In this document: positions 44,666-54,821 of the stretch, in pieces
How positions within the stretch are numbered: position 1 is the first letter of the stretch
Layout: each line of letters starts with the position of its first letter
Assembly: GCF_004353825.1 (NCBI RefSeq)
Contig: NZ_SMNA01000011.1
Span: 98,461-162,460 of the forward strand
DNA length: 64,000 bases
DNA from: Occultella glacieicola
GTDB taxonomy: Bacteria; Actinomycetota; Actinomycetes; Actinomycetales; Beutenbergiaceae
Direction of reading: 5' to 3'
Program-made: the position numbers and the translations under genes
The notes under the pieces: generated by a model
The model's input: the letters and a program-made list of their open reading frames with translations, nothing else
What the model was told of the DNA's origin: nothing
Database searches by the model: none

Positions 44666-46522
44666 TCAGGACCAGTCCGGCAGGTAGGCCCTCGTGGCGG
44701 CGTCGATCGCCACCGAGTACGTCCAGTCGGTGCGCCGCGTGGAGCCCCAGGCCTGCCAGCCCTGCCGCTCGCTGTGCGCGAGGACCGTGACGCCGTCCGG
44801 CACCCAGGGCCCGGCGATCGGGGAGAAGAACGGGATCGCCCCCACGGCGCCGATGAAGGTCGCCCAGCGCCGGGCGATCTGACTGCGTTTCCACGGCCCG
44901 AGGACCACCATCACCCGGCGGTGCTGCAGGTAGTTCGCGACCAGTTCGATCTCCCAGGCGAAGCCCTGCCGGACCTCCTTCGGGGTCGCACTCAGGATCA
45001 CCGCTCGGGCCGTCTGTGCGTACCGGGCCACGTGCTGCTGCCACTCGTCGTTGCTGAAGCTGGCCCGGGCGGCGCCGATCGGGGCGATCCGGGCCCCGGG
45101 CGGCGCGATCGCGATGACCGGCCCGGACATCGACAGCTGCTGCACCAGCACCTCCTCGAACCGCACCTGCCGGAACAGGCTGAGCGCCCCGAGCAGGCCT
45201 CGTCGACGCAGCAGGCCCGGTAGCTTCAGCGAGTCCTCGTCGAAGCTGCGCAGGTACAGGTAGTGCGGCCGGGTGTCCTGCGCGAGAGCGTCCGCGACCG
45301 AGGCGGCGCGGATCCGCCGTCCGAACTCGTCCAGGGCCACCAGGAGTGCGATGACGACGAGGAGCACGGGCACCAGCCAGACCTGAAGGTCTCCCGCGAA
45401 CGCCCGGGCGATCGGGTACAGCGGGGCGGCGAGCGGCTCCCAGCGCCCCGAGAGCCCGTCAGCGGACGAGACCGGCCACCCGCCGGACGCCCCCGCGTAC
45501 CAGTTCAGCAGCACGAAGATGACGAGCACCACCGGCAACATCCCGTAGGCGATGGTGCTCAGGGCCATGCCCACCCCGCCCCGGGCACCGAGGCTGCCGA
45601 GTCGCGCCGGCCGCACGTCCTCCACCGGGTGCGGCGGCAGGAACCGGTACATCAGGGCGACGATCCCGACGAGCACCGCGAGCGCGACCAGGACGCCGAT
45701 CGCGGCGCCGGTGTCGCGGGCGACGATCGCCTGCAGCTCGACCAGTACGAGGAACCCGGCGAGGCCCCAGACGAACAGGCGGACCCGTCGCTTCCAACGT
45801 GCGGTCATCACCACCTGGGTGAGGTCGTGGTACCGGGGTGAGGTCGATCCCGACCGGTACCGCGGGCGGCGCAGGAAGGCGATCAGGCGGAACGGACCGA
45901 CGAAGACGATCCAGACCAGCCACACGAAGACGATGGTCTGGATGAGCACGTCACTGACGTCGTAACGGGGCGACTCCACGTCGTCGTAGCCCTGCCCGGC
46001 CAGCGTGTCCTGCAGGTCGAGCACGTACGGGGCCAGTTGCCCGGCGCACGCGCGGGGGTCCTCGGGGCAGGGCATCCGCAGTTCCACGAGCGTCGTCGCG
46101 TCCGCCCCGCTCGCGATCCACTGCCACCTCAGCTCGGCGTCCGCCCCGTTCCAGCGGACCCGCTCGCGATCGTCGAGCACGGCGACCCCGGTGACCGGCC
46201 GGCCCGGGATCCCGCGCCACTCGGCCATCCCGATCGCCTCGTCGTCGTCGTCGCAGACGGCGTGCCACAGGGTCAGTTCCCCGCCGGCGCCGGGTCCCTG
46301 CCAGCGCCACTGCTGCGCGGTGCCGCAGCCGGGCGCGTCCTCGAGGCTCTCGTCGACGGACGAGGTGACCAGGAACCAGTCGTCGCCGGGGGTCCAGGGT
46401 GGGTCCCCGGCCGGCGCCGCGATGGCCGACGGCGTCGCGAAGGTCAGCAGGACGACGGTCACCAGGACGGTGGTCAGGGTGAGCAACGCGCGCCGGGTTC
46501 GGCGCCCGATGGGCGCCCTCAC
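44666..46522 (-). CDS. Large membrane protein with C-terminal cytosolic alpha/beta domain; third gene of the SLATT/SLOG operon
   Basis: 618 aa from a GTG overlapping the SLOG gene stop. An N-terminal signal or anchor (12-35) precedes an extracytoplasmic domain to about 185 with several Cys and Trp. Five or so membrane helices follow (about 190-415). The cytosolic C-terminal part (about 430-600) has YLRSFDEDSLKLPG, RFEEVLVQQLSMSGPVIAIAPPGAR, then NDEWQQHVARYAQTARAVIL and FAWEIELV. This pattern recurs in uncharacterised membrane proteins and looks like a Rossmann/TIR-type fold; I cannot assign catalysis. Its link to SLATT and SLOG genes suggests an effector or sensor in a conflict system. Confidence 0.72.
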   Translation of the reverse strand: MRAPIGRRTRRALLTLTTVLVTVVLLTFATPSAIAAPAGDPPWTPGDDWFLVTSSVDESLEDAPGCGTAQQWRWQGPGAGGELTLWHAVCDDDDEAIGMAEWRGIPGRPVTGVAVLDDRERVRWNGADAELRWQWIASGADATTLVELRMPCPEDPRACAGQLAPYVLDLQDTLAGQGYDDVESPRYDVSDVLIQTIVFVWLVWIVFVGPFRLIAFLRRPRYRSGSTSPRYHDLTQVVMTARWKRRVRLFVWGLAGFLVLVELQAIVARDTGAAIGVLVALAVLVGIVALMYRFLPPHPVEDVRPARLGSLGARGGVGMALSTIAYGMLPVVLVIFVLLNWYAGASGGWPVSSADGLSGRWEPLAAPLYPIARAFAGDLQVWLVPVLLVVIALLVALDEFGRRIRAASVADALAQDTRPHYLYLRSFDEDSLKLPGLLRRRGLLGALSLFRQVRFEEVLVQQLSMSGPVIAIAPPGARIAPIGAARASFSNDEWQQHVARYAQTARAVILSATPKEVRQGFAWEIELVANYLQHRRVMVVLGPWKRSQIARRWATFIGAVGAIPFFSPIAGPWVPDGVTVLAHSERQGWQAWGSTRRTDWTYSVAIDAATRAYLPDWS

Positions 46523-47052
46523 TCCGGTCTCTCGTAGTCGTCCGGCCAGACGACGACCACCTCGATGCCGGCATCGCGCGCGGCGGCGACCACCTGCGCG
46601 GTCCCCCCGACGCCACGCTCGGCCTGACCGTCCCAGACGGCCAGCAACAGGTCAGCGCCCTCGAGCACCGCCAGGCCGGCGGCCAGGTAGGCATCCGGGC
46701 CCGGTTCGTCGTAGTCGAGCACACGCACGGAATCGGCCCGAGCCAAGAGGTCCTCGAACGGGTCCCGGAACTGCCCGAGCAGGGACTCGGCGTACCCGGC
46801 GGCGGGCAGCACGACCTCGAGGCGCAGGCCGAGGGACAGGGCGATCTCGGCTGCCAGCTGGTCGGCGCCCTCGGCGAGACTGCTCACGAGGTGGGCCGGC
46901 TGCCTCTGCTCATTCGGCCCGGTCGGCCCGGCCGGCCCGCCGTCACTCCTGCGCGCGTAGGGTACGAGGACCGCGCGCACCCCCGCGGCGATCACGTCGC
47001 GGGCGGCGTCGTCGTAGATCCGGTGGCCCGAGACGGCGATCCTGACGCTCAT
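46519..47052 (-). CDS. SLOG-family nucleotide-binding protein (LOG/DprA-like Rossmann fold)
   Basis: 177 aa from the ATG at 47052; the longer open frame is a shadow of the upstream gene. SLOG features: VRIAVSGHRIYDDAA at the N-terminus, HLVSSLAEGADQLAAEIAL near residue 55, LEVVLPAAGYAES, and the phosphate-binding LLLAVWDGQAERGVGGTAQVV near 135-155. SLOG domains sense or process nucleotide-like ligands and pair with SLATT pores. Overlaps both neighbours by 4 nt. Confidence 0.85.
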   Translation of the reverse strand: MSVRIAVSGHRIYDDAARDVIAAGVRAVLVPYARRSDGGPAGPTGPNEQRQPAHLVSSLAEGADQLAAEIALSLGLRLEVVLPAAGYAESLLGQFRDPFEDLLARADSVRVLDYDEPGPDAYLAAGLAVLEGADLLLAVWDGQAERGVGGTAQVVAAARDAGIEVVVVWPDDYERPE

Positions 47053-47999
47053 CCGACCGACTCGTCCGGGGTCCGGCCGGGCTCGGCGGTGCGCAGCGAC
47101 TGCCAGGTGGTCGACTCGTCGGCGAGCACGGCCTCGGACCGGGCCACGAACGAGGGCCAGTCCTGCTCGTCGATGCCTTCCCGGGACCACGCGACCAGGG
47201 TGGCCAGGTGGCTGGCCGTGCGGCCGTAGATCTCGTGGGTCTTGCGGTGCTGGCGCATCTGGTTCCAGGCCCCGAACACCGCGGCCAGTGCGCCGAAGAC
47301 CCCGAGCAGGTCGAGGTCGATGATGTTCGCGGCCTTGAGCACCGCGGCGGCGAGCCCGGCGGCCTCGGCGAGGAGCATGGCGAGGAACCAGCGGTCGGCG
47401 AGCGCACCGTGCCGGCGGCTCTTGCGCGCGTACCAGGTCATCTGGTCCACGATCCGACCGGTCACGTAGGCGTCGCGCCGGGTGGCGAAGTCCGCCTCGC
47501 GCAGGTCGGACATGGCCCGGGTGACGTACTCGAGGTTCTCGCCGTGCGTCGCCAGCGTCACGCCCAGGTCCGCGATCTCGTCGTTCTGCGCGGACAGGAA
47601 CATCCGCCGCGCCCGGGGCCCGTCGAGGTCCGGGCCGAACGGTGCGCCGCGCACGGCGAAGCGCCAGCTGTCCGCCTTCGCCGACTCGGCGACCGACCGG
47701 GCCCGCAGCCAGTGCGACTCGGAGTCCTTGGTGTTGAGGTAGACGCGCAGCAGCAGGCTGGCCCCGAAACACACGGCGCCGAGGACGGCCACGATGTCCG
47801 CCCCGGAGCCCGGCAGCGGGATGGAGAACGTCCCGCACAGTGCGGCCAGCACGAGCAGCGTGTAGTGGACCCGCATGCCCCGCACGAACGTGGTCTGAGC
47901 CTTGACGGCCACATCGTCGGCGGCGGCGACCACCCCGGAGAGGTCCTCGTCGCGCAGGATGCCCGGCGGGCGCACACTCGGCTCCGACGTCTGGCTCAT
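47049..47999 (-). CDS. SLATT-type (DUF4231-like) membrane protein, predicted pore-forming effector
   Basis: 316 aa; ATG 47999 follows GGAGGGG. Two helix pairs, at about 44-60/67-88 and 203-222/229-246, flank a soluble linker with SHWLRARSVAESAKADSWRFAV and DFATRRDAYVTGRIVDQMTWY. This matches duplicated SLATT (SMODS and SLOG-associating two-helix) modules, proposed in the literature to permeabilise membranes on activation by a nucleotide sensor. First gene of the operon with the SLOG and 618-aa proteins. Confidence 0.82.
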   Translation of the reverse strand: MSQTSEPSVRPPGILRDEDLSGVVAAADDVAVKAQTTFVRGMRVHYTLLVLAALCGTFSIPLPGSGADIVAVLGAVCFGASLLLRVYLNTKDSESHWLRARSVAESAKADSWRFAVRGAPFGPDLDGPRARRMFLSAQNDEIADLGVTLATHGENLEYVTRAMSDLREADFATRRDAYVTGRIVDQMTWYARKSRRHGALADRWFLAMLLAEAAGLAAAVLKAANIIDLDLLGVFGALAAVFGAWNQMRQHRKTHEIYGRTASHLATLVAWSREGIDEQDWPSFVARSEAVLADESTTWQSLRTAEPGRTPDESVG

Positions 48000-48057
48000 G
48001 CACCCCTCCGGCGATCCATCGACGGCCCAGCCTAATGGCCGTGAACCGGCGGCGGCG

Positions 48058-49209
48058 TCAGTTTCCGCGGTAGGGGCGCACCTGCACCAGGTCGTCCCGG
48101 TGGACCACCTCGCGGTCGTTGCCGTCCCCGAACCGCTCCCGGAGCTGGGCCGACGTGGCCCCCATCCGCTCGGGCAGCTCCTCGGCGGCGTAGGCCACCA
48201 GCCCGCGGGCCACGACGGTGCCGTCGGCGGCGCCGATCTCGACCGGGTCACCCGCCTGGAAGGTGCCCTCGACACCGATCAGTCCGGCGGCGAGCAGCGA
48301 CTTCTTCCCGACGGTCACCGCCCGGACGGCGCCCTCGTCGATGATCAGCCGGCCGCGGGTGTGGGCGGCGTGAGCGAGCCATAGGCGGCGCGTCCGGATT
48401 CGGCGCCCGGTGGCCGCGAACCAGGTGCCGACGTCGTCCCCGGCGAGCGCGGCGGCCGCGTTCGCCGCACTGGTCAGGATGACCGGCACCCCGGAGCCGA
48501 CGGCGATCTGTGCCGCCTCGACCTTCGTCACCATGCCACCGGTCCCGACGTGGGAACCCTTCGCGGTCAGCTCGATGCCGTCGAGGTCCGCCGGGGAGTC
48601 CACCCGGGCGACCCGGGTCGAGCCCGGGCGGGTCGGCGGGCCGTCGTAGAGGGCGTCCACGTCCGAGAGCAGCAACAGCCCGTCGGCCCGGACCAGGTGG
48701 GTGACCAGGGCCGCGAGGCGGTCGTTGTCCCCGAACCGGATCTCGTGGGTGGCGACCGCGTCGTTCTCGTTCACGATCGGGATCACGCCGAGCGCGAGCA
48801 GGCGCACCAGGGCACGCTGGGCGTTGCGGTAGTGGCTGCGCCGGATCACGTCCTCGACGGTGAGCAGCACCTGACCGACGGTCCGCGCGTGCGCTGCGAA
48901 CGCCCGGGTGTAGTGCGCCATGAGGAGGCCCTGGCCCACGCTGGCGGCGGCCTGGGCGGTGGCCAGGTCCTTCGGGCGGGCGCTCAGGCCGAGCACCGTG
49001 AGCGCGGAGGCGATCGCTCCGGAGGAGACCAGGATCACCTGCCCCCCGGCGGCCACCCGGGTGGCCAGGACGTCCGTGAGCGCCTGCAGCCGCTCGACGT
49101 CGAGGCGACCGGCGTCATCGGTGAGCGAGGAGGAGCCGACCTTCACCACGATCCGACGGGCGCGCGCCGGATCGGCGAACTCCGACCGGTCGGTGAGGGT
49201 CGCGGTCAT
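48058..49209 (-). CDS. proB: Glutamate 5-kinase
   Basis: 383 aa. The ATG at 49209 overlaps the obgE stop (ATGA). Amino-acid kinase domain: [53 protein letters not shown] and [17 protein letters not shown]-terminal PUA domain spans about 290-383 ([14 protein letters not shown]). Phosphorylates glutamate for proline synthesis; proA lies 6 kb downstream. Confidence 0.96.
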   Translation of the reverse strand: MTATLTDRSEFADPARARRIVVKVGSSSLTDDAGRLDVERLQALTDVLATRVAAGGQVILVSSGAIASALTVLGLSARPKDLATAQAAASVGQGLLMAHYTRAFAAHARTVGQVLLTVEDVIRRSHYRNAQRALVRLLALGVIPIVNENDAVATHEIRFGDNDRLAALVTHLVRADGLLLLSDVDALYDGPPTRPGSTRVARVDSPADLDGIELTAKGSHVGTGGMVTKVEAAQIAVGSGVPVILTSAANAAAALAGDDVGTWFAATGRRIRTRRLWLAHAAHTRGRLIIDEGAVRAVTVGKKSLLAAGLIGVEGTFQAGDPVEIGAADGTVVARGLVAYAAEELPERMGATSAQLRERFGDGNDREVVHRDDLVQVRPYRGN

Positions 49210-50708
49210 CGGTCGTCGTCGTCGTCTCGATCGGTCCACAGTTCGGCGCGGGCCGCGGCCTTGGCGTCCATCCGTTCGTGGAACTCCTCGCGCTTCTCGG
49301 CGCGGGTGGGCCGGCTGCGCTCCTCGAGGCGGAGGTCCGTGCCGCGCGGGGAGGCGAGCAGCTCGGGCCCGGTGAGCAGGGTCGGCTCCCAGTCGAACAC
49401 GACGCCGCGGGGACCGTCGCCGATCACGACCTCGTCGCCCGCGACGGCACCGGCCTTGAACAGCTGGTCCTCGACGCCGAGCCGGTGGAGCCGGTCGGCG
49501 AGGTAGCCGACCGCCTCGTCGTTGGCGAAGTCGGTCTGGCGCACCCACCGCTCCGGCTTGTCGCCCCGCACGAGGTAGTAGACGTGGTCGGTCTGCCGGC
49601 GCGTGACCGTGAAGCCGGCCTCGTTGACGGCGCGGGGCCGAAGCACGGTGCGGGTCGCCTCGGGGGCGGGCGCGGCGTCCCGGGCCTGCTGCACGATCTC
49701 GGCGAGCGCGAACGACAGTTGCCGCAGGCCCTCGTGGGAGGCGGTGGAGATCTCGAACACCCGCAAGCCCCGGGCCTCGAGGTCGGGGCGGACCAGTTCG
49801 GCCAGGTCACGCGCCTCGGGCACGTCGATCTTGTTCAGCACCACGAGCCGCGGCCGCTCGGTCAGCGGGACCCGGCCGCCCTCGATGCCGACGTCGCCGG
49901 CGTACGCGGCCAGTTCCGCCTCGATGACGTCGAGGTCGGTGATCGGGTCGCGCCCGGGGTCGAGCGTGGCGCAGTCGAGCACGTGCACGATCACCGCGCA
50001 GCGCTCGATGTGGCGCAGGAACTCCAGGCCCAGGCCCTTGCCCTCGCTGGCACCGGGGATCAGCCCGGGCACGTCCGCCATCGTGAACCGGGCCTGGCCG
50101 GCCTGCACCACACCGAGGTTCGGCACCAGGGTGGTGAACGGGTAGTCGGCGATCTTGGGGCGGGCCGCGGACATCGCCGCGACCAGCGAGGACTTGCCGG
50201 CGCTCGGGAACCCGACGAGGGCCACGTCCGCGACGGTCTTGACCTCGAGGACGAGGTCCTCCTCCCAGCCGGGCTCGCCGAGCAGGGCGAAGCCAGGGGC
50301 CTTGCGCTTGGGTGAGGAAAGCGCGGCGTTCCCGAGACCGCCCTGCCCGCCGCGGGCGGCCACGTAGCGGGTGCCGGCGCCGACCAGGTCGGCGAGCAGC
50401 TCGCCGTCGGGCGTCTTCACGACCGTGCCGTCCGGCACCAGCAGCACCAGGTCCTCCCCGCGCCTGCCGGTGCGCATGTCGCCGGCGCCCTGGGTACCGC
50501 CCTCGGCCCGGCGGTGCGGGGAGTGGTGGTAGTCGAGCAGCGTGGTGGTCTGTGGGTCCACCTCGAGGATCACGTCACCGCCGGAGCCGCCGTTGGCACC
50601 GTCGGGCCCCCCGAGCGGCTTGAACTTCTCACGGTGCACGGACGCGCAGCCGTGGCCACCGTCCCCGCCGCGCGCGTGCAGGACCACACGGTCCACGAAG
50701 TTCGCCAT
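49206..50708 (-). CDS. obgE: Obg/CgtA ribosome-associated GTPase
   Basis: 500 aa. The glycine-rich Obg domain opens with [16 protein letters not shown] and contains [19 protein letters not shown] turns. The G domain has [10 protein letters not shown] (G1), the DVPGLI of G3 and VVLNKIDVP (G4). A C-terminal OCT domain follows (about 330-420) and then a charged tail. Acts in 50S assembly. It is downstream of rpmA but separated by a strong terminator, so it has its own promoter or depends on read-through; proB is coupled behind it. Confidence 0.97.
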   Translation of the reverse strand: MANFVDRVVLHARGGDGGHGCASVHREKFKPLGGPDGANGGSGGDVILEVDPQTTTLLDYHHSPHRRAEGGTQGAGDMRTGRRGEDLVLLVPDGTVVKTPDGELLADLVGAGTRYVAARGGQGGLGNAALSSPKRKAPGFALLGEPGWEEDLVLEVKTVADVALVGFPSAGKSSLVAAMSAARPKIADYPFTTLVPNLGVVQAGQARFTMADVPGLIPGASEGKGLGLEFLRHIERCAVIVHVLDCATLDPGRDPITDLDVIEAELAAYAGDVGIEGGRVPLTERPRLVVLNKIDVPEARDLAELVRPDLEARGLRVFEISTASHEGLRQLSFALAEIVQQARDAAPAPEATRTVLRPRAVNEAGFTVTRRQTDHVYYLVRGDKPERWVRQTDFANDEAVGYLADRLHRLGVEDQLFKAGAVAGDEVVIGDGPRGVVFDWEPTLLTGPELLASPRGTDLRLEERSRPTRAEKREEFHERMDAKAAARAELWTDRDDDDDR

Positions 50709-50758
50709 GGCTGGCTACCTCCCGATTGCTGGGTCGACGGATGGTGTGGAACAAAAGA

Positions 50759-50799
50759 CGGCGGGGGCGGAGCGGCTCATTGCCGCTCCGCCCCCGCCG
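50759..50799 (-). terminator. Rho-independent terminator after rpmA
   Basis: A perfect 18-bp GC-rich stem (50759-50776 with 50782-50799) around a 5-nt loop is followed on the minus strand by TCTTTTGTT. It closes the rplU-rpmA transcript before obgE. Confidence 0.92.
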
Positions 50800-50823
50800 G
50801 ACGTTCGTGAGTGCGCGGGAGGC

Positions 50824-51081
50824 TCAGGCCTCGGCGGCGACGACGTCGATGACCTTGCGGCCACGGCGGCTACCGAACTGCACCGCACCCGGTTCCAGGG
50901 CGAACAGGGTGTCGTCCTTGCCGCGGCCGACGTTGTTGCCCGGGTGGAAGTGGGTGCCCCGCTGGCGGACGATGATCTCGCCGGCCTTGACGACCTCGCC
51001 ACCGAAGCGCTTGACGCCGAGCCGCTGAGCGTTGGAGTCGCGCCCGTTGCGGGAGGAGCTTGCGCCCTTCTTGTGTGCCAT
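50824..51081 (-). CDS. rpmA: 50S ribosomal protein L27
   Basis: 85 aa. The N-terminus [20 protein letters not shown] and [20 protein letters not shown] are diagnostic of L27. The protein reaches the peptidyl-transferase centre. It starts 38 bp after rplU in the usual rplU-rpmA pair. Usual length. Confidence 0.98.
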   Translation of the reverse strand: MAHKKGASSSRNGRDSNAQRLGVKRFGGEVVKAGEIIVRQRGTHFHPGNNVGRGKDDTLFALEPGAVQFGSRRGRKVIDVVAAEA

Positions 51082-51119
51082 GACGAACCTGCTCTTTCGA
51101 AGCTCTGAGGGTGGGAGGG

Positions 51120-51428
51120 TTACTTGATACCGGTGACCTTGAGGCGCGTCAGCTGCTGACGGTGCCCCTGGCGCTTGCGGTATCCGGTCTTGTTCTTGAA
51201 CTTGAGGATGGTGATCTTCGGGCCCTTCTCGTCCCGAACGATCTCCGCCGTCACCGTGACCTTCTTCAGGTCGGCGGCCGCGGAGGTCACCTTCTCCCCG
51301 TCGACGAGCAGGAGGGGCTCGAGTTCGACCGAGTCACCCTCGGCGCCCTTGAGACGGTCCACGACGACGACGTCACCGACGGACACCTTCTCCTGTCGGC
51401 CGCCGGCCTTGACGATCGCGTACACCAC
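51120..51428 (-). CDS. rplU: 50S ribosomal protein L21
   Basis: 102 aa from a GTG (51428) with AGGAAA just upstream; a second GTG follows directly. [18 protein letters not shown] and [17 protein letters not shown] are typical L21 segments. First gene of the rplU-rpmA operon; the promoter must lie in the 280 bp before the divergent gene at 51715. Confidence 0.98.
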   Translation of the reverse strand: MVYAIVKAGGRQEKVSVGDVVVVDRLKGAEGDSVELEPLLLVDGEKVTSAAADLKKVTVTAEIVRDEKGPKITILKFKNKTGYRKRQGHRQQLTRLKVTGIK

Positions 51429-51714
51429 TTTTCCTGCTCATCTCTGTCGTCACAACATGTCTGGGTTCCCGCGCAGGCAGCCATCTCGGGCCTGATGGCC
51501 ATCGAAGACATCCGCTGCTCACACCCTGGGGCGCGCACCACGGGAGACGGTGCTGGGGCACCGACGCTCAAGATTACGCGAGAGGGGCCGCCGGAGCAAA
51601 CCTCGCACGTGTGAGTTTCGCCATGACGGGGTGGGCCCGGGTGGGCCCGGCGCCCCGATGGGGCAGGATGTGCCCCGCACGCACCCGCCGTCGACCGGAA
51701 CCGAGGCCCGAAGC

Positions 51715-52449
51715 ATGCCCGCCGATTCTCCCACGATCCTGGCCACGTCCGGTGGCTACCGTCCCGGGCACCGGGTGCGACTGGAGTTCGACGCCCTGGT
51801 GCACCACGGCGTCGACCTCTCCGGGGTGTCCGGCCGGGCGCCCCGGGTCAGCTTTCTCGGCACGGCCGGCGGCGACCAGGAGTGGCGGATCGCGATGATG
51901 CACGAAGCAGCGCGGGACGCCGGGTTCGACCTGACCGCGGTGCGCCTGTTCAGCATGCCCAACCTGGACGATCTCGAGGGGCACCTGCTCGGGGCGGACC
52001 TGATCTGGGTGGACGGCGGGTCGGTGGCGAACCTGCTCGCGGTCTGGCGGGTCCACGGCCTGGACGAGATCATGCGCCGGGCCTGGACGGCCGGGGTGGT
52101 CCTCGCCGGGGTGAGCGCCGGATCGATCTGCTGGTTCGACGGAGGCACCACGGACTCCTTCGGCCCCGAACTGCGCCCGGTGACCAACGGCCTCGGACTG
52201 CTCCCCTACGGCAATGGCGTGCACTATGACAACGAGTCCCGCCGTCGGCCGCTCGTGCACTCGCTCGTGGCGGACGGCACCCTCGGGCAGACGCACTGCA
52301 CGGACGACGGCGTGGGTCTGGTCTATTCGGGCACCCGCCTCGTCGAGGCGGTCACCGAGGTCCCCGGCAAGGGCGCCTACGTGGTCCGCCGCGACGCCGC
52401 CGGCGGCGCCGTGGAGGAACGCCTCGAACCCCGGCTGCTGACCCGCTGA
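51715..52449 (+). CDS. Peptidase E-like serine hydrolase (family S51)
   Basis: 244 aa. The nucleophile elbow GVSAGSICWFDGG (Ser near residue 139) and the preceding DLIWVDGGSVANLLAVW are typical of S51 (dipeptidase E / cyanophycinase-like) proteins. HYDNESRRRPLVHSLV supplies the later His segment. Cytoplasmic, no signal. Known members cleave N-terminal Asp dipeptides; specificity here is not readable. Start chosen at 51715 because earlier codons are antisense-like sequence. Confidence 0.87.
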   Translation: MPADSPTILATSGGYRPGHRVRLEFDALVHHGVDLSGVSGRAPRVSFLGTAGGDQEWRIAMMHEAARDAGFDLTAVRLFSMPNLDDLEGHLLGADLIWVDGGSVANLLAVWRVHGLDEIMRRAWTAGVVLAGVSAGSICWFDGGTTDSFGPELRPVTNGLGLLPYGNGVHYDNESRRRPLVHSLVADGTLGQTHCTDDGVGLVYSGTRLVEAVTEVPGKGAYVVRRDAAGGAVEERLEPRLLTR

Positions 52450-52572
52450 GGTCCGGACCGTGGATCGGGCCGGCGACCGTGGGATGCCCTCCCCTGGGCG
52501 GACAGGCCTGCCCATGGGCGGCCCGCTGTGGAGGCCGGGTGGCGGGCCGGTGGGCGACTAACCTGGGGCGCG

Positions 52573-54693
52573 ATGAGTCTCCAGCCCCAGACCGCCGCCC
52601 CGGCACCACCGAAGCGGCGCGTCCAGCCTGCGGTGCCCCGCACCCCGAGCCAGCTGCTGCTGGCGGGCGGAGGCGACCCGTTCGATCGCGCCCGCGCGGC
52701 GGTGGACTCGGCACTGGCCACCGTGCACGAACTGCTCGGCTTCCTGCCGGCCGAGCAGGATCAGCTGCACGGCCGGTTCACCACGCTCGCCTCGATGCTC
52801 GACGCGGACCGCCGGATGCTCGCCGACTGGCGGCTGGTCCCTGCCGAGCAGCAGCTCCTCGGCACTGTGACGCCGCCCACCTGGGGTGAGTACGCGACGC
52901 TGGCGGGGGCGCCGGCCGGCCGGACCCCGGTCAACCCCGACCCACAGGCGGAGCCGGTGTACGGCTTCAACGCGGTGCTCGGGCACGTCGGTGGGGCGCT
53001 GAAGTCCGCGACGGACGCGCTCGCGCAGTTCGGTGGACAGCTCGGGTCGTCCCGCCGGTTCCTGCTCGCCGGCAACGTGGCCAACGCGGCCGCGGACGTC
53101 GACCACCTGGCCGCGATGTTCACCGCGGCCGTGTGGGACTACGAACGGCCGGCCATGCCGACGCTGCCGGCCCGGTCCGGGCGCATCGAGCTGCGGGCCT
53201 CACCCCGGGCGCGGCCGCAGACCCGGTGGGCCCGGTACGCCCGCGCGATGTTCGTCGCCGACCGGGTCGAGTTCACGACGGCGCAGGGTCGGCGGGTGAT
53301 CGGCCTGGACACCCCGATCGAGTACCTGCTGCACGTGGCGCCGCCGTCGCCGGTGGACGTGCTGGCGCCGTACGACCCGGCCGAGCGCTACGCGCGGGTT
53401 CCCCTCTACGACGAGCTCGGCGCCGTGCACTTCTGCAACGCCGCCGGCCAGAGCATGGGCGCGATCGCCGTCGCGGACTGGCTCGTCCAGCCCGAGGTCA
53501 CCCAGGCCCAGTCCTGGTCTGCGGCGCCGGGCGCCGAGCACCTGCGGGCGCACGGCCGCCTGGTGTGGGCGCTGCAGGCGAGCGGCATCACCGCCGGGGC
53601 CGCGACCCTCCGGGTGCCGATCCGGCGCGGTGTGGCGCACCCGCCGATGGCCGACCCGTCCCGGGTCCGGCCCAAGGCGAGGGCCGGCGCCACCGGCGTG
53701 GCCAGCGCGCCGAACCCGGCCGCGATGCCGATCGAGGCGGTCGCCGACGTGATCCGCCCGGCCCCGCACCTCCTCCCTTACCGCGGCACCGCGGCCCGCC
53801 CGGCCGACGCCCACCGGCGCCGCGCCAAGCGCGGCAACACCCTGAACAAGGACACCGGGCCGGCATCCCCGCTGAACGCGATCATCCGGTGGCCGGCGCT
53901 GGCCGCGATCATCATCGGCGGACTCGGCTCCGCCTACCTGCTCGCCAACACCTGGTGGGTGCGCACCTGCGTGATCCTGATGTTCGCCGCCGTGCTCGAG
54001 CCCTGGCTCTGGTGGCTGTGGTCCTGGGCCCGCGACCACGACGTCCGCCGGATGAAGGCGGTGTACCGGCCCGGAGCCGCGCCCGGGCGGTCCAACCGGT
54101 TCTCCCGGCGGGCCGCGCTGCTGTTCGACGGCGCGAACGTGGGCATCCGCACCGCCACCGGCCACGAGGCCTGGCTGGCCGCATCCTCGGACACCGACAT
54201 CGGGCTGGTCTCGGTGCAGCGGCTGATGCACCAGGGGCAGGCCTGGGCCTTCGCGCTCACCGACCGGTGGGGCCACTGGCGGGCCGTGCTGCCCGCCGAG
54301 GCGTGGGCTCCCGGTGGGGACCTGAGCGGCCTGGCGGGTTTCGCTCAGGCCGCCGGGTTGGAACTCGGGGACACCTCCGCCGTGCCGTTCACGGTGGCGA
54401 ACGACCCGTTGCAGGAGTCGTCGGCGTTCGCGGCGACCCGGTCCACGGGCCCGCGCACCCGCGGCATGGTGATGCTCGGGATCTACGCGCTCTCCGTGGC
54501 CCCGCTGACCCTGCTGGGGTCCCGGACCGCGACGTTCATGCTGTTTCTGGTGGCCGCGATCGCGCTGACGCCGACGTTCCTGCGGTTCGTGTGGAACCGG
54601 TGGCTGGACCGTCCGTCCGCTGCCGGGGAGGCGGACGCCGGACGGCGCAGCGCCACTCGGGTGCCGATGAGCGCGGGGAACACCGGGCCCTGA
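52573..54693 (+). CDS. Uncharacterised membrane protein, 706 aa
   Basis: ATG 52573 gives MSLQPQTAAPAPPKRR; the frame is open to 52528. The first ~430 residues are soluble, with an Ala-rich helical segment (FDRARAAVDSALATVHELLG) and a beta-type region. Two helices lie near 440-488 (ALAAIIIGGLGSAYLLANTW, VILMFAAVLEPWLWWLW), with a second soluble part to about 625. A final pair lies near 640-680 (LGIYALSVAPLTLLGS, MLFLVAAIALTPTFL). No family recognised. It is convergent with rne. Confidence 0.75.
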   Translation: MSLQPQTAAPAPPKRRVQPAVPRTPSQLLLAGGGDPFDRARAAVDSALATVHELLGFLPAEQDQLHGRFTTLASMLDADRRMLADWRLVPAEQQLLGTVTPPTWGEYATLAGAPAGRTPVNPDPQAEPVYGFNAVLGHVGGALKSATDALAQFGGQLGSSRRFLLAGNVANAAADVDHLAAMFTAAVWDYERPAMPTLPARSGRIELRASPRARPQTRWARYARAMFVADRVEFTTAQGRRVIGLDTPIEYLLHVAPPSPVDVLAPYDPAERYARVPLYDELGAVHFCNAAGQSMGAIAVADWLVQPEVTQAQSWSAAPGAEHLRAHGRLVWALQASGITAGAATLRVPIRRGVAHPPMADPSRVRPKARAGATGVASAPNPAAMPIEAVADVIRPAPHLLPYRGTAARPADAHRRRAKRGNTLNKDTGPASPLNAIIRWPALAAIIIGGLGSAYLLANTWWVRTCVILMFAAVLEPWLWWLWSWARDHDVRRMKAVYRPGAAPGRSNRFSRRAALLFDGANVGIRTATGHEAWLAASSDTDIGLVSVQRLMHQGQAWAFALTDRWGHWRAVLPAEAWAPGGDLSGLAGFAQAAGLELGDTSAVPFTVANDPLQESSAFAATRSTGPRTRGMVMLGIYALSVAPLTLLGSRTATFMLFLVAAIALTPTFLRFVWNRWLDRPSAAGEADAGRRSATRVPMSAGNTGP

Positions 54694-54772
54694 GAATGCG
54701 CTGCGGCTCAGCACAACCCCGCAGCCACGTCTCTTGCGTTGCTCGCCGGTCGCACCAGCCGGCCGGACATGA

Positions 54773-54802
54773 CTGTGGGGCTCCCGGATGGAAGCCCCAC
54801 AG
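54773..54802 (-). terminator. Hairpin downstream of rne
   Basis: A perfect 10-bp stem, CTGTGGGGCT with AGCCCCACAG, has a 10-nt loop and lies 20 bp after the rne stop. No U tract, so efficiency is uncertain. It also lies after the convergent 52573 gene and may serve both. Confidence 0.6.
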
Positions 54803-54821
54803 GTCGGTCAACGTTGAGCGC

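Noticed and set aside
46519..48003. Full 494-aa frame as a fusion with the SLOG protein
   Set aside because: The upstream part is the SLATT gene read out of frame; the SLOG protein starts at 47052.
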